A stretch of DNA of 64,000 bases from Shewanella fidelis ATCC BAA-318 (GCF_000518605.1 NZ_JADX01000004.1:186001-250000), one strand, 5' to 3'. Positions 17,603-27,199 are shown, numbered from the stretch's first letter. The notes: generated by a model not told the origin, from the letters alone. Translations and numbers: made by a program.

Positions 17603-18847
17603 ATGACAAAATCACTTTCGACACGGATCTTCATCGGTCTTTTTTCGGGGCTAATTTTTGGCTCCATCATTCAATATTTTCTCGCAGACATCAGCCTATT
17701 TTCAGGCACTATCGTTGATTTAGCCTCTGGCGCTGGCACCATGTTCGTTAATATGATCATGATGTTAGTTGTACCTTTGGTATTCGTCAGCATTGTATGC
17801 GGTGTTTGTGAGCTTAAAGATCTCAACAGCTTTGGCCGCTTGGGCGGTAAAACATTCGGTTTTTATATTATCAACACCTTAGTGGCGATATTTGCAGCTC
17901 TTGGTGTCGCGCTATTGCTTGCTCCGGGTAAAGGCGTTGATATGGGCAGTAATGGCGGTGTAGACATTGTTGCTACCGAACTGCCTAACTTAGTTGATCT
18001 CGTGGTTAGCATTGTGCCGAGTAACCCAATTGCTGCCTTTAGCTCTGGCAACATGCTACAAGTTATCTTTATGGCGCTATTACTTGGCGGAGTGATCAAA
18101 TCTCTTGGCGACGCAGCCCAAAGCGCGGTGAATGGCTTCCAAGTGGCTAATAAGATCATGATGAAGCTGATTAGCGTTGTGATGCAGTTAGCGCCAATAG
18201 GTGTATTCGCCTTGATGCTTAAACTTGGTGCAACTCTAGAAGCCGCGATCTTTGGTAGCGTGGTTGAATATTTAGCGCTGATTTTAGGTTTACTGCTACT
18301 TTGGATCTTTGTGGTATATCCATTTGCAGTTGGTTTGTTTACGCAAACCTCAGCTAAAGAGTTCCGTGCTAAGACCCGTGAGCAGATCCTATTCTCACTA
18401 TCTACTGCTAGTTCAAATGCGACCATTCCAGTGACGATGCGCACTTTAACCGAAAAGCTAGGCGTTAACCGCGCAGTTGCAGGTTTTGGTGTGCCGCTTG
18501 GGGCAACCATGAACATGGGCGGTGTATCAATTTATATTACGATTGCTATCTTCTTTGTTGCGAACGCTTACGGCGCACCTATTACTATGGAGCAGCTACC
18601 AGCGTTGATGTTCAGTATCTTCTTACTGTCTGTGGGCGCAGGTGGTGTTCCTGGTGGTGGCATGGTGATGATTGGTGTACTTATTCATCAGATGGGCTTG
18701 CCAGTAGAAGCCTTTGCGATTGTTGCAGCATTAGACCGTTTAATCGATATGGTACTGACCTCTTGTAACGTGGTTGGCGACACTGCTGTGTTAACTATCG
18801 TTGATGAAACAGAAAAGGCAAGTGACGCAAAACTTGCTACTGCTTAA
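17603..18847 (+). CDS. Dicarboxylate/amino acid:cation symporter (DAACS family), altered binding site
   Basis: The 414-residue protein has the DAACS fold signatures. The serine-rich hairpin reads STASSNATIPVTMRTL, TM7 reads PLGATMNMGGVSIYI, the second hairpin is GAGGVPGGGMVMIGVLI, and TM8 is LDRLIDMVLTSCNVVGD. Aligned by eye to GltPh, the amino-group ligand (Asp394) and Asn401 are kept. Arg397, which holds the acidic side chain, is Leu; Thr314 is Val; and Asp312 of NMDG, part of a sodium site, is Gly. A non-acidic substrate and altered ion coupling are inferred. Start ATG has AAGG eight bases upstream. It converges on the two-component pair across a bidirectional terminator. Confidence 0.85.
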   Translation: MTKSLSTRIFIGLFSGLIFGSIIQYFLADISLFSGTIVDLASGAGTMFVNMIMMLVVPLVFVSIVCGVCELKDLNSFGRLGGKTFGFYIINTLVAIFAALGVALLLAPGKGVDMGSNGGVDIVATELPNLVDLVVSIVPSNPIAAFSSGNMLQVIFMALLLGGVIKSLGDAAQSAVNGFQVANKIMMKLISVVMQLAPIGVFALMLKLGATLEAAIFGSVVEYLALILGLLLLWIFVVYPFAVGLFTQTSAKEFRAKTREQILFSLSTASSNATIPVTMRTLTEKLGVNRAVAGFGVPLGATMNMGGVSIYITIAIFFVANAYGAPITMEQLPALMFSIFLLSVGAGGVPGGGMVMIGVLIHQMGLPVEAFAIVAALDRLIDMVLTSCNVVGDTAVLTIVDETEKASDAKLATA

Positions 18848-18866
18848 TACCGTTAATTGATTAGGA

Positions 18867-18893
18867 AAATGCCAGCATGATGCTGGCATTTTT
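18867..18893. terminator. Bidirectional terminator between transporter and response regulator genes
   Basis: AAATGCCAGCA and TGCTGGCATTT form an 11-bp stem with a TGA loop and T-runs on both strands, shared by two convergent genes. Confidence 0.85.
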
Positions 18894-18920
18894 GTTGCTG
18901 TTGCTGTGCTGATGCTGCTG

Positions 18921-20303
18921 TTATTTTTCTTTAGTCAGGCGTCGGCTTAATGCACTTTGGCTTATACCTAGCATCTGCGCGGCAGCGGTTTGGCTGTTAG
19001 CGGTGCGGTTCATCGCTTCTTGGATAAGTGCGTCGCTCATCTGTGCAAGTGTTGGTAATACTTTAGGAAAAATTAGCTGATCACTTTCTACATGATTGTT
19101 AGATTTACTTAAGTTTATTGCCTCCATAAACGGAGTGATATTCAGTGCCACACCGTCGCTGCGACTCACAGCGTCAAACACCATACCTTTCAACTCATGC
19201 AAATTGCCGGGAAACTCATACTCAGATAGCTGCTGCGCAAGGCTGCTAGGCTGTTGCGGTTCACTTAGTCCCATCTCTTTCGCAGCTAAGCTAATAAAGT
19301 GGTTGATCAGCATAGACAGATCTAGCTTACGCTGTCTTAATGGCGGCAACTTAATGGTATGCGAGCGTAGGCGATACAAGAGGTCACTTCTAAATTTACC
19401 CGCTTGGTTGAGCGCCAGTAGATCATGCTGGGTTGAGGTGATGATTTTACATAGCACTGGATAAGCTCTATCGCTACCAACAGGGTAGTATTGTTTGTGT
19501 TCAATCACATCCACTAAGCGAGCCTGCGCCTCAATCGGTAAATCGCCAATTTCGTTTAAATACAGTAAGCCTGACTGCACTTGATGCAATACGCCAGCTT
19601 GGGCGCTGACATGACCTTGTTCATCAGTATGCAGCTGGCCAAACAGTTGTAACTCAAATGCCGAGCTACTAATGCCACCAAGATTGACGTTGATAAAGGG
19701 CGCATCTGGGCAAATTAGCTGATGGCAAGATTTAGCAAATTCATCTTTACCCGTACCACTTTCGCCTTGAATAAGAATAGGCTCAGGGCTTAAGGCAACC
19801 GCTTCTAGATAGCGGAACTGATCTAGCAGTGCAGGCTCGCAGGTAAGGATATTATTAAACACCTCTGGGCGGTCTAGGGTGCGGCTTAAAAAGCTTTCTT
19901 TAATGCGTAGATAGTTGCGCTCAAGCCCCACGACTTCTAATGCTCGACGTACCGTGCGTGCCAGATCGTCAACCTTGTCAGTTTTAATAAAGTAGTCGTA
20001 AGCGCCGTTTTTAATACAACGCACGGCGGTATCTACCTCGTTGACGCCGGTGACGATAATTACCCGCGTTTTAGGAAACTCACTGCGGATCATTTGCAGC
20101 AGGTCTTCACCAGAATGAAATGGCATAGTTAAATCGAGAAGTACTAAGGCATAGTCGCCAGTTTGCAGTCGATTCATCACTTGGCGACTATCAACACAGG
20201 TATCAATTTTGGCTTCCGGCACTAGGCGGTTAAGCGTGATTGATAAGGTTCTTAGCCATGAGGCTTCATCGTCAACCAGAAGAATGTTTCTAGCAAGTTT
20301 CAT
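18921..20303 (-). CDS. NtrC/DctD-like response regulator with degenerate AAA+ domain
   Basis: The 460-residue protein has an N-terminal receiver (acidic DD at 11-12, phospho-acceptor Asp57 in LLDLTMP, Lys in FIKTDK). An AAA+ domain follows with Walker A GESGTGKDE (near 170) and an arginine-finger FRSDLLYRLR. The C-terminal Fis-type helix-turn-helix is SQTAAAQMLGISQSALSRRL. The sigma-54 contact loop GAFTGA is missing: that stretch reads LFGQLHTDEQGHVSAQAG. The Walker B aspartate is Asn (LLYLNEIGD). It is therefore unlikely to be an ordinary sigma-54 activator and may act on sigma-70 promoters, as TyrR does. It pairs with the kinase gene just upstream. Confidence 0.9.
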   Translation of the reverse strand: MKLARNILLVDDEASWLRTLSITLNRLVPEAKIDTCVDSRQVMNRLQTGDYALVLLDLTMPFHSGEDLLQMIRSEFPKTRVIIVTGVNEVDTAVRCIKNGAYDYFIKTDKVDDLARTVRRALEVVGLERNYLRIKESFLSRTLDRPEVFNNILTCEPALLDQFRYLEAVALSPEPILIQGESGTGKDEFAKSCHQLICPDAPFINVNLGGISSSAFELQLFGQLHTDEQGHVSAQAGVLHQVQSGLLYLNEIGDLPIEAQARLVDVIEHKQYYPVGSDRAYPVLCKIITSTQHDLLALNQAGKFRSDLLYRLRSHTIKLPPLRQRKLDLSMLINHFISLAAKEMGLSEPQQPSSLAQQLSEYEFPGNLHELKGMVFDAVSRSDGVALNITPFMEAINLSKSNNHVESDQLIFPKVLPTLAQMSDALIQEAMNRTANSQTAAAQMLGISQSALSRRLTKEK

Positions 20304-20358
20304 GGTGATAGCTGTCCTTTTTTATCTTCTATTCTTTGCCGAGCAGGTGAACATGGCA

Positions 20359-22368
20359 TTAATAATCTAGCGGAAAGCGTATTTTAATCACTGTGCCTTT
20401 GCCTAGGCGTGAGGTGATCTGCATATCGGCTTTATGCTCTTTAATAATACGGCTACACACAGACAACCCTAGGCCTGTACCACCACTTGATCGCCTTGTG
20501 GTAAAGAAAGGCTCGGTAATACGCTGCAAGGTGGCTCTGTCCATCCCCGCGCCTTTGTCGCTGACAATCAGGCAGATGTGATTGTCTTCGACTGCGGTTT
20601 TAATATTAATGTGTTCACTGCATTCATAGCAGTCGGCATCTTGCCTAATGGCATGGCAAGCATTTTGAATAAGGTTAATTAATACTTGGTGCAACTGCTG
20701 AGCATCGCCCATGACTATCGGTGCTGGCGACATTAACTCAGTGGTAACGTTAAAGATCTTAGTTTGATTGGCGGTTAAACGCAGCGACACCTCTACCACA
20801 TCATTTAGGCAGGTTGGTTGATAGTCGTTGCTCAGTGTAGGCCTTGCGTAGTGTTTTAAGTCATTAACGATACGGCTGATACGCTCAGCGCCTTCGTTTA
20901 TTGACTGGCTACTTAACTCTAATTCAGCCATGGCAGAGTCTGGCGCCATACCCGCAATGCTCCAAAATGGATTTTGCTTTTGATACTGCTCACTGGCTTC
21001 AGATAGATCCCGCAGTGCATCACTAATAAAGGCAATAGAGTGGATAATAATTCCGGTAGGGTTATTGATCTCATGGGCGACCCCTGCTGATAGTTCACCG
21101 AGTGAGGCTAAACGGCTAGCCTCATCATTCGCTTGGCGAAGTCTATGCTGTTCGGTTGTTTCCTCGAGCAAAATAACCACTTGATTGTCGATAATCGGGT
21201 GCAGCTGCATCTGCCAATATTGATTATCAATCTGCATATCTGTGATTTGTGATTTTTGTGCACTTAAGGCGTCACTTAACGCGGTTTTCAGCTCAAAGGC
21301 TTCGCCGTCGATATAATGAAAGTCTGGGTTAGAAAGTAGATCGTTATTATTATCGTTACTCCATAGGCATTCACCTGCTTGATTAAACAGCGTCACGCCA
21401 TGGGGAATACCATCGAGTACCGATTGGAACTGCTTAGACAGCTTAGAGATCACCTCTTCAGCGCGTTTGCGTTGTGCTAGCTCCATTTTTAATGACTTAG
21501 AGCGTTTACGCAGACTTAAACTCATATAGCCAGTAAGCAACATACCTGTGGCAGATAACAAGCTGACAAAAATTGCCAAAGACAGCATACGTCGCTGGGC
21601 AGAGTTAAGGTCGACTTTTTCACGTCCGGTACCAAACCACTTATTGACTAAACGGTCATATTCGCCAGAAAGCTTTAACTGTCGCAACGCATCGTTTATC
21701 TGCGCCATTAAAGGCGCATTGGTGTAATTACTGACAAAGTTAAATGCGCCATATATAAGTGGATCACTGGAACTGCGAATGGATGGATACAGTGGCATTA
21801 AACGCCGTGCAACGAAGTTTTCGGCAATGACCACATCAACTTCGCCCTTAATGAGCAGCTGAAAGCCGGTTTCATAGAGGTCAACATCCACCCGAGTGAA
21901 GTTTTGCTCTTTGCCAGAGATATACACATCAACGAAAGCGCCTTTTTTAATGGCGACTCGCTTACCGGCTAAATCAGCCCAGCCATTAATGAATGACTTA
22001 CCTTGCAAGGTATAAGCTTTAGCGTGGGTTGCATAAATAGGATCGGACTGACTTAAGGCGCGGTCGATGGTGATTGGGCTAACCACGGCAATGACGTCAA
22101 TCAATGAATAGGGATCGTGCACATCGGTGAGTAGCTGCTGAAAACTTTTACGGCGAATAACAATCCGCTTGTTAGTTAGCTGGCCGATGCGATCCATCAG
22201 CTCAAGGTTAAAACCTTGGTCAACACCGTTATTGCGCCACTCTAGTGGTGCGGTTTTCGAGTGAACACCGAACACGATACTGTGTTGCTGCAGCTGAGTT
22301 TCTGCCTGTGCAAAACATGCAAAGCAATAAAGGCAAAGGCTGCAAATTAGGTTAATGAATATTCTCAT
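20359..22368 (-). CDS. Sensor histidine kinase with periplasmic solute-binding (SBP_bac_3) domain
   Basis: The 669-residue protein has a signal/TM segment, a periplasmic type-3 solute-binding domain (about 30-255: VFGVHSKTAPLEWRNNGVDQGFNLELM ... WFGTGREKV) and one TM helix near 265-287. A short PAS-like sensor (VLDGIPHGVTLFNQAGECLWSN) follows, then HisKA with the phospho-acceptor in GVAHEINNP (near residue 432) and HATPase_c with NLIQNACHAI, DKGAGMD and TGLGLSVCSRI. The architecture suggests it directly senses a small periplasmic ligand. Being between the DAACS transporter and fumarate reductase genes, organic acids are plausible ligands. It is 55 bases upstream of, and co-oriented with, its response regulator. 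Confidence 0.92.
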   Translation of the reverse strand: MRIFINLICSLCLYCFACFAQAETQLQQHSIVFGVHSKTAPLEWRNNGVDQGFNLELMDRIGQLTNKRIVIRRKSFQQLLTDVHDPYSLIDVIAVVSPITIDRALSQSDPIYATHAKAYTLQGKSFINGWADLAGKRVAIKKGAFVDVYISGKEQNFTRVDVDLYETGFQLLIKGEVDVVIAENFVARRLMPLYPSIRSSSDPLIYGAFNFVSNYTNAPLMAQINDALRQLKLSGEYDRLVNKWFGTGREKVDLNSAQRRMLSLAIFVSLLSATGMLLTGYMSLSLRKRSKSLKMELAQRKRAEEVISKLSKQFQSVLDGIPHGVTLFNQAGECLWSNDNNNDLLSNPDFHYIDGEAFELKTALSDALSAQKSQITDMQIDNQYWQMQLHPIIDNQVVILLEETTEQHRLRQANDEASRLASLGELSAGVAHEINNPTGIIIHSIAFISDALRDLSEASEQYQKQNPFWSIAGMAPDSAMAELELSSQSINEGAERISRIVNDLKHYARPTLSNDYQPTCLNDVVEVSLRLTANQTKIFNVTTELMSPAPIVMGDAQQLHQVLINLIQNACHAIRQDADCYECSEHINIKTAVEDNHICLIVSDKGAGMDRATLQRITEPFFTTRRSSGGTGLGLSVCSRIIKEHKADMQITSRLGKGTVIKIRFPLDY

Positions 22369-22508
22369 AATCGAATCTTAGCATGAGCTTATACAAGATA
22401 ACTGTGCGGGATTTCTCGCTTTTAACGCCTGAAAAGTGGCTTTTAATGTAACTGTAATTATTGAACTTTCTTATTTTTAGCTGCGAAAACTGCCCTGACA
22501 GGAGGATT

Positions 22509-22601
22509 TGTGATCGAGCTAACTCTAGCTTATGCATTTTTGCATAACCCTCTATGTAGTTATGCATGTTTGCATGAGCAGTTTTGCAAGCTGTGATCGA
22601 G
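22509..22601. promoter_or_regulatory. Regulatory region: twin palindromes and CRP-like half-sites
   Basis: Two palindromes ATGCA-N4-TGCAT occur at 22532-22545 and 22562-22575, exactly 30 bases (three helical turns) apart, with a degenerate third version (GCA-GTTT-TGC) at 22578-22587. A TGTGATCGAG decamer resembling a CRP half-site occurs on both sides (22509-22518 and 22592-22601). The region separates the divergent kinase and fumarate reductase genes. The helical phasing suggests cooperative binding by a dimeric regulator, perhaps the adjacent response regulator. Confidence 0.55.
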
Positions 22602-22764
22602 TGTTCAGTTTCAATCGTGATCCGTTACATGCAGTTGCTGGGGCCTGTGAATCGGCAGACAATTACCTCGAATTGAGTATTTAAGACAGCGTAATGACTG
22701 TCGAATATAACGTGATAGCTTTTTGCGCTGCTGCAGGGCGGCAATAAAAAGGCGAGGAAATGAG

Positions 22765-24555
22765 ATGAAAAACTTTAAAAAAGCAGTGTGTATCGCAACG
22801 CTTCTAGGTTCAGCAGGCTTTATGTCTAACGCTATGGCCGCTGATAACTTGGCAGATTTTCATGGTGAAAACCAAGAGTGTGATAGTTGCCACATGCCTG
22901 ATGGCGAACTATCAAACGACAGCTTAACTTACGAAAACGCACAATGTGTTTCTTGTCACGGCACCCTAGCTGAAGTGGCAGAAGAAACTAAGCATGAGCA
23001 CTACAATGCCCATGAATCTCATTTCCCTGGCGACGTGGCTTGTACTTCTTGTCACAGCGCTCACGAAAAATCAATGGTTTACTGTGATTCTTGCCACAGC
23101 TTCGACTTTGACATGCCGTACACTAAGAAGTGGGAACGTCATGAGCCAAGCATTGATGAGTTACTAAAAGATCAATCAGATCGTCAAGCTGCACTTGCTG
23201 CAGAGCCACGTGACACTGTTGACGTAGTGGTTGTCGGTTCTGGTGGTGCAGGTTTCTCTGCAGCAGTATCTGCTCATGATCATGGCGCAAAAGTGATCCT
23301 AATTGAAAAAGAACCTGTTATTGGTGGTAACGCTAAGCTAGCAGCGGGCGGCATGAACGCAGCTTGGACTGATCAGCAAAAAGCTAAAGGCATCAAAGAC
23401 AGCGTTGAGTCAATGTACAAAGACACCATGAAAGGTGGTCGTGACTTAAACGAGCCAGAACTAGTTGAAGTATTAACTTCTCACTCTAAAGGTTCTGTTG
23501 ACTGGTTAACTGCTATGGGCGCGGATCTTAACGACGTAGGTCGTATGGGTGGTGCTTCTGCTAACCGTTCACACCGTCCAACAGGTGGTGCTGGTGTTGG
23601 TGCTCACGTGATTCAAGTACTTTACGATAACGCAGTTAAGCGCGATATCGATATGCGTATGAACACGCGTGGTATCGAAATCATTAAAGATGACAAAGGT
23701 AACGTTAAAGGCCTATTAGTGAAAGGCATGTACAAAGGTTACTACTGGATTAAAGCTGATGCAGTTATCTTAGCAACAGGTGGTTTCGCTAAGAACAATG
23801 ACCGTGTAGCTAAGCTAGATCCTAAGCTAAAAGGCTTTATCTCTACTAACCAACCAGGTGCAACTGGTGACGGTATCGATGTGGCAAGCAATGCTGGTGC
23901 AGCGATGACGGATCTACAGTACATCCAGGCTCACCCAACGCTATCTGTTAAAGGTGGTGTGATGGTTACTGAAGCGGTTCGTGGTAACGGCGCAATCTTG
24001 GTTAACCGTGAAGGTAAGCGTTTCGTAAACGAAATCACGACTCGTGATAAAGCGTCTGCAGCTATCTTGAAGCAAACTGGTAAGTCTGCATTCCTAATCT
24101 TTGATGACTCTGTACGTAAGTCGCTAAGTAAGATTGATAAGTACATCGGTCTAGGTGTAGTACCAAGTGCAGACTCTCTAGTTAAACTAGGTGAAATGAC
24201 TGGTATTAACGGTAAGAACTTAACTGAAGCTGTTGCGCGCTACAATAGCCAACTTAAGAGCGGTAAGGACACAGACTTCGGTCGTCCAAACCTACCTCGT
24301 GCCCTTAACGAAGGTAACTACTACGCAATCGAAGTGACTCCTGGTGTACACCACACTATGGGTGGCGTGAAGATTGACTCTAAAGCTGAAATCATGAACG
24401 CTAAGAAGCAAGTTATCCCTGGCCTATACGGTGCTGGTGAAGTAACAGGTGGTGTTCACGGTGCTAACCGCCTAGGTGGTAACGCTATCTCTGATATCGT
24501 CACCTTCGGTAGAATGGCTGGTGAAAACGCGGCAGAGTACGCTAAGAAGCACTAA
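22765..24555 (+). CDS. fccA: Periplasmic flavocytochrome c fumarate reductase
   Basis: The 596-residue precursor has a signal peptide ending AMA-AD, then four c-type haem sites: CDSCH, CVSCH, CTSCH and CDSCH. The flavin domain begins with [17 protein letters not shown]. Residues known to act in Shewanella fumarate reductase are visible: QAHPT, the proton-relay TEAVRG, the catalytic Arg in [15 protein letters not shown] and [10 protein letters not shown]. The sequence is very close to Shewanella FccA as I recall it. It accepts electrons from the membrane tetraheme CymA and reduces fumarate in the periplasm. ATG 22765 has GAGG seven bases before it; an in-frame start 14 codons earlier would disrupt the signal peptide. 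A terminator follows at 24614. Confidence 0.96.
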   Translation: MKNFKKAVCIATLLGSAGFMSNAMAADNLADFHGENQECDSCHMPDGELSNDSLTYENAQCVSCHGTLAEVAEETKHEHYNAHESHFPGDVACTSCHSAHEKSMVYCDSCHSFDFDMPYTKKWERHEPSIDELLKDQSDRQAALAAEPRDTVDVVVVGSGGAGFSAAVSAHDHGAKVILIEKEPVIGGNAKLAAGGMNAAWTDQQKAKGIKDSVESMYKDTMKGGRDLNEPELVEVLTSHSKGSVDWLTAMGADLNDVGRMGGASANRSHRPTGGAGVGAHVIQVLYDNAVKRDIDMRMNTRGIEIIKDDKGNVKGLLVKGMYKGYYWIKADAVILATGGFAKNNDRVAKLDPKLKGFISTNQPGATGDGIDVASNAGAAMTDLQYIQAHPTLSVKGGVMVTEAVRGNGAILVNREGKRFVNEITTRDKASAAILKQTGKSAFLIFDDSVRKSLSKIDKYIGLGVVPSADSLVKLGEMTGINGKNLTEAVARYNSQLKSGKDTDFGRPNLPRALNEGNYYAIEVTPGVHHTMGGVKIDSKAEIMNAKKQVIPGLYGAGEVTGGVHGANRLGGNAISDIVTFGRMAGENAAEYAKKH

Positions 24556-24613
24556 TCTTAGATTGTTAGTTGGGGTTGGGATTTGAGTTTAGTTTCAGCC
24601 TCAAACTAAAAAC

Positions 24614-24645
24614 AAAAGCCTTTATCTTTGGATAAAGGCTTTTTT
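24614..24645 (+). terminator. Rho-independent terminator after fccA
   Basis: AAAAGCCTTTATC and GATAAAGGCTTTT form a 13-bp stem with a TTTG loop and a six-T tail. Confidence 0.9.
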
Positions 24646-24734
24646 GTATCTGTAGCTTTAGAGACGATTGAAGTCGTGCTGAACTGCGAGTATGTTTGCG
24701 CTATTAGTTAAGCAAAGAACACTGGTGTAATAGA

Positions 24735-25328
24735 TTGGAGTTTGAATACACAAGAGATGGACTCAGCGAGGTGTTAAACCGGCATAAGTATCTAGTCGTT
24801 ATTGATGTTGAGCACACTTGCACTGAAGATGGTTCTATTCCCGCTAGTGAAAGAGAGGTAATAGAAATTGGTGCCGTGTTGCTTAGCACTGACTCTTTAT
24901 CGATAGTCAAGGAGTTCAGTAGATTGGTGCGTCCGGTAAGGCATCCACAGTTGAATTCATTTTGTGTCAACCTTACAGGGATCTCACAATCGTTATTAGC
25001 GAAGCAAGATGTTTTTAGTCACGTTTTTAAGCAATTTCAAGCTTGGTTACCTGCAGATAATGATTATGTTTTTTGTTCTTGGGGATCGTATGATTTGATT
25101 CAGATAAACATAGATTGTGATTTCCACCAACTTCAAGAGTATAAACCTACAACGGTCGTGAACTTAAAGAAAGCCTTTGCTAAAACTCAAAAGATTAAGC
25201 CTCAGGTAGGGCTTAAAAAAGCTTTAGAAATATCAGGTCATAGCATAGAGGGATCTCATCATCGAGGGTTAACTGATGCTCAAAATACCATAAAGTTATT
25301 ATCATTAATTTTTGATGAAAATAACTGA
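24735..25328 (+). CDS. DEDDh 3'-5' exonuclease (RNase T / ERI-1-like)
   Basis: The 197-residue protein holds the full DEDDh set: Asp and Glu in VIDVEHTC (near residue 23), Asp in CSWGSYD (near 117), and His and Asp in HHRGLTDAQN (near 178-184). The spacing and the VNLTGIS and FCSWGSYD segments resemble the ERI-1/KapD-like exonuclease group rather than DnaQ. The substrate is probably RNA or DNA 3' ends. No ATG starts this frame: TTG at 24735 or GTG at 24771 must be used, and neither has a good ribosome site. It is monocistronic and more AT-rich than its neighbours, which fits lateral acquisition. Confidence 0.78.
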   Translation: MEFEYTRDGLSEVLNRHKYLVVIDVEHTCTEDGSIPASEREVIEIGAVLLSTDSLSIVKEFSRLVRPVRHPQLNSFCVNLTGISQSLLAKQDVFSHVFKQFQAWLPADNDYVFCSWGSYDLIQINIDCDFHQLQEYKPTTVVNLKKAFAKTQKIKPQVGLKKALEISGHSIEGSHHRGLTDAQNTIKLLSLIFDENN

Positions 25329-25375
25329 GTAAAGTTGTGAGTTTAACGCTTTATCACACAGCGTTTGAGCTATAA

Positions 25376-25402
25376 GTTAAATTTCGTCTAACAACTAAAG
25401 TC
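25376..25402 (+). repeat. 27-bp direct repeat, copy A
   Basis: GTTAAATTTCGTCTAACAAC plus the following seven bases match the sequence at 30960-30986 at 24 of 27 positions in the same orientation. The two copies bracket the nucleoside importer operon. In this copy the hairpin seen in copy B has decayed. Confidence 0.6.
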
Positions 25403-26055
25403 ATGGCGTAACCAAAGTGGGTAGTGCACCAAACAAAGCCTGATTACTAATCAAACTAGGGTGAGAGAGTCGCCCATAACCACGGCGAAAATCCTGATAC
25501 AGCTCAAACAAACGAAAAAATCTTAAATTTTTTTAAGTTTTTAATCTGGGTTTAATCGTTGTTTTTCTAGTAAAAAAATTACCATTTGGCTAACTAAATA
25601 CTTAAAAATAGTTGTTTTAACTTTACGTTTAGTAATTTTTATTCACTCGTTATATTGTTCAAAATACAAGACAGTGCGTTTATTGTTGTTTGTATCTTAT
25701 TTGTTCTTACTTATATCCTTTTGTATTTAAGTGTCAATTTGCCTTATTTGCTTATTAAATCCGTTCTGTTTTGTGGACAATGTTTGCGTTGTGGGGCAGA
25801 TTTTATCTAACGCTGATTTTATTGAATTTCCAACGTGATTTTGAGCATATAAAGGCGATTTTTTGTATGAAAAGTACAAATAGCAGCTTGGTCATTTGAG
25901 CCGATTTTAGCGCTTTAGAGGCACTAGTAATCGTGCTCGTTGCTGCTGTAAGCTCCGGATTCTTGATCTTAAATGATAGCGTTAAGCATGGGGCTTTTAC
26001 TGCTTAAGGTTGTCGATAATACCAAAAATAATACTTATACCTTATAAGGACGAGA
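25403..26055. other. Long AT-rich upstream region of the nucleoside importer operon
   Basis: About 650 bases with no credible gene. It contains an A/T hairpin at about 25522-25538 (CTTAAA...TTTAAG) and a CCTTATAAGG palindrome overlapping the ribosome site near 26039-26048. TTTGCGTT near 25787 resembles a PurR half-site, but only one half is present. The length suggests several promoters or an unrecognised leader. Confidence 0.5.
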
Positions 26056-27060
26056 ATGATGAAAATCCTGAGCGCAACTGCCGCTGCAGTCACTCTAGCA
26101 ATGTGTTCGTTTGCTGCAACAGCTGCAGATTTCAAACCTGCTGTTGCTTTTGATACCACGGGTAAGTTCGATAAGTCTTTCAACCAAGCTGTTTACCAAA
26201 ATGGTGTATTGAAGTTTAACGAAAGCGCAGGTGTTGAAGTGCGTGAGTTTGTACCTTCAAATGACGCACAGCGTGAACAGGGTCTTGAGCGTTTAGCTCG
26301 TCGCGGTTTCAGCCCTATCGTTGTTGTTGGCTTTATGTATGGTTCAGCGCTTGAGAAAGTGGCTAAGAAATACCCTGAAACTGAATTCGTGATCATCGAC
26401 TCTGTTGTTGACCTACCAAACGTTAAGTCACTTGTATTTAAAGAGCATGAAGGTTCATTCCTTGTTGGTGCGCTAGCAGCAATGAAGTCTGAAACTAACA
26501 AGATTGGCTTTGTTGGTGGCATGGATATTCCACTGATCCGTAAGTTCGCCTGTGGTTACGAGCAAGGCGCTAAGTTTATTAGCCAAGATGCTGAAGTATT
26601 CCAAAACATGACTGGTTCAACGATTGCTGCATGGAATGACCCTGCACGTGGTGCTGAGCTATCTAAGAGCCAGTTCACCAAAGGTGCTGACGTAGTATTC
26701 GCAGCAGCGGGTGGTACAGGTGTTGGTGTTTACCAAGCTGCTAAGGACGAAGGTAAGTACGCGATTGGTGTTGACTCAAACCAAAACTACCTACACCCAG
26801 GCGTCATGCTAACGTCTATGGTTAAGCTAGTGGGCGTGGCAACTTTTGAAGTATTCAAAGATGCACAAAAAGGTGAGTTTACTGCTGGTATCGATAGCCG
26901 CGGTCTTAAAGAAAACGGTGTTAACTGGGCATTAGACGAGCATAACCGCGCATTGGTTACGCCTGAGATGGAAGCAAAACTTGCTGATATCACAAAGAAA
27001 ATCGTTGCTGGTGAAATCGTTGTTCATGACTACATGAAAGACAACACTTGTAAATACTAA
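26056..27060 (+). CDS. BMP family ABC transporter substrate-binding protein (nucleoside type)
   Basis: The 334-residue protein has a signal peptide (ATAA-ADFKPAVAF). It shows the basic membrane protein/PnrA fold pattern: AFDTTGKFDKSFNQAVYQNGV, PIVVVGFMYGSALEKVAKKYPE, GFVGGMDIPLIRKFACGYEQGAK and GADVVFAAAGGTGVGVYQAAK, then VDSNQNYLHPG. BMP proteins deliver purine and other nucleosides to NupABC-type importers, whose genes follow here. The ribosome site AAGGACGAG precedes two consecutive ATG codons (26056 and 26059). A hairpin at 27078-27108 separates it from the transporter genes, which would allow higher expression of the binding protein. Confidence 0.92.
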   Translation: MMKILSATAAAVTLAMCSFAATAADFKPAVAFDTTGKFDKSFNQAVYQNGVLKFNESAGVEVREFVPSNDAQREQGLERLARRGFSPIVVVGFMYGSALEKVAKKYPETEFVIIDSVVDLPNVKSLVFKEHEGSFLVGALAAMKSETNKIGFVGGMDIPLIRKFACGYEQGAKFISQDAEVFQNMTGSTIAAWNDPARGAELSKSQFTKGADVVFAAAGGTGVGVYQAAKDEGKYAIGVDSNQNYLHPGVMLTSMVKLVGVATFEVFKDAQKGEFTAGIDSRGLKENGVNWALDEHNRALVTPEMEAKLADITKKIVAGEIVVHDYMKDNTCKY

Positions 27061-27077
27061 TCGGTATTAACATAGAT

Positions 27078-27108
27078 AAAGCTCTCTGGTTTATGACTGG
27101 GGAGCTTT
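27078..27108 (+). terminator. Intercistronic hairpin after the binding-protein gene
   Basis: AAAGCTC (27078-27084) pairs with GAGCTTT (27102-27108). No strong T-run follows, so it probably acts as a partial terminator or 3' stabiliser giving more binding protein than transporter. Confidence 0.55.
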
Positions 27109-27199
27109 GTTGTAAGTGGCAATTTTTAAGAGTTAATTTTCAAATCCATATTTGATCAATGTTTAGTCATCAATGCCTGCTTAGGCATTTGAGATAATT

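Noticed and set aside
22352..22567. 71-residue minus-strand frame overlapping the kinase start and operator region
   Set aside because: It would cross the twin palindromes, overlaps the kinase signal peptide and has no supporting ribosome site.
25780..25800. PurR operator upstream of the nucleoside importer
   Set aside because: Only one half (TTTGCGTT) is present; the other half of the palindrome is missing.
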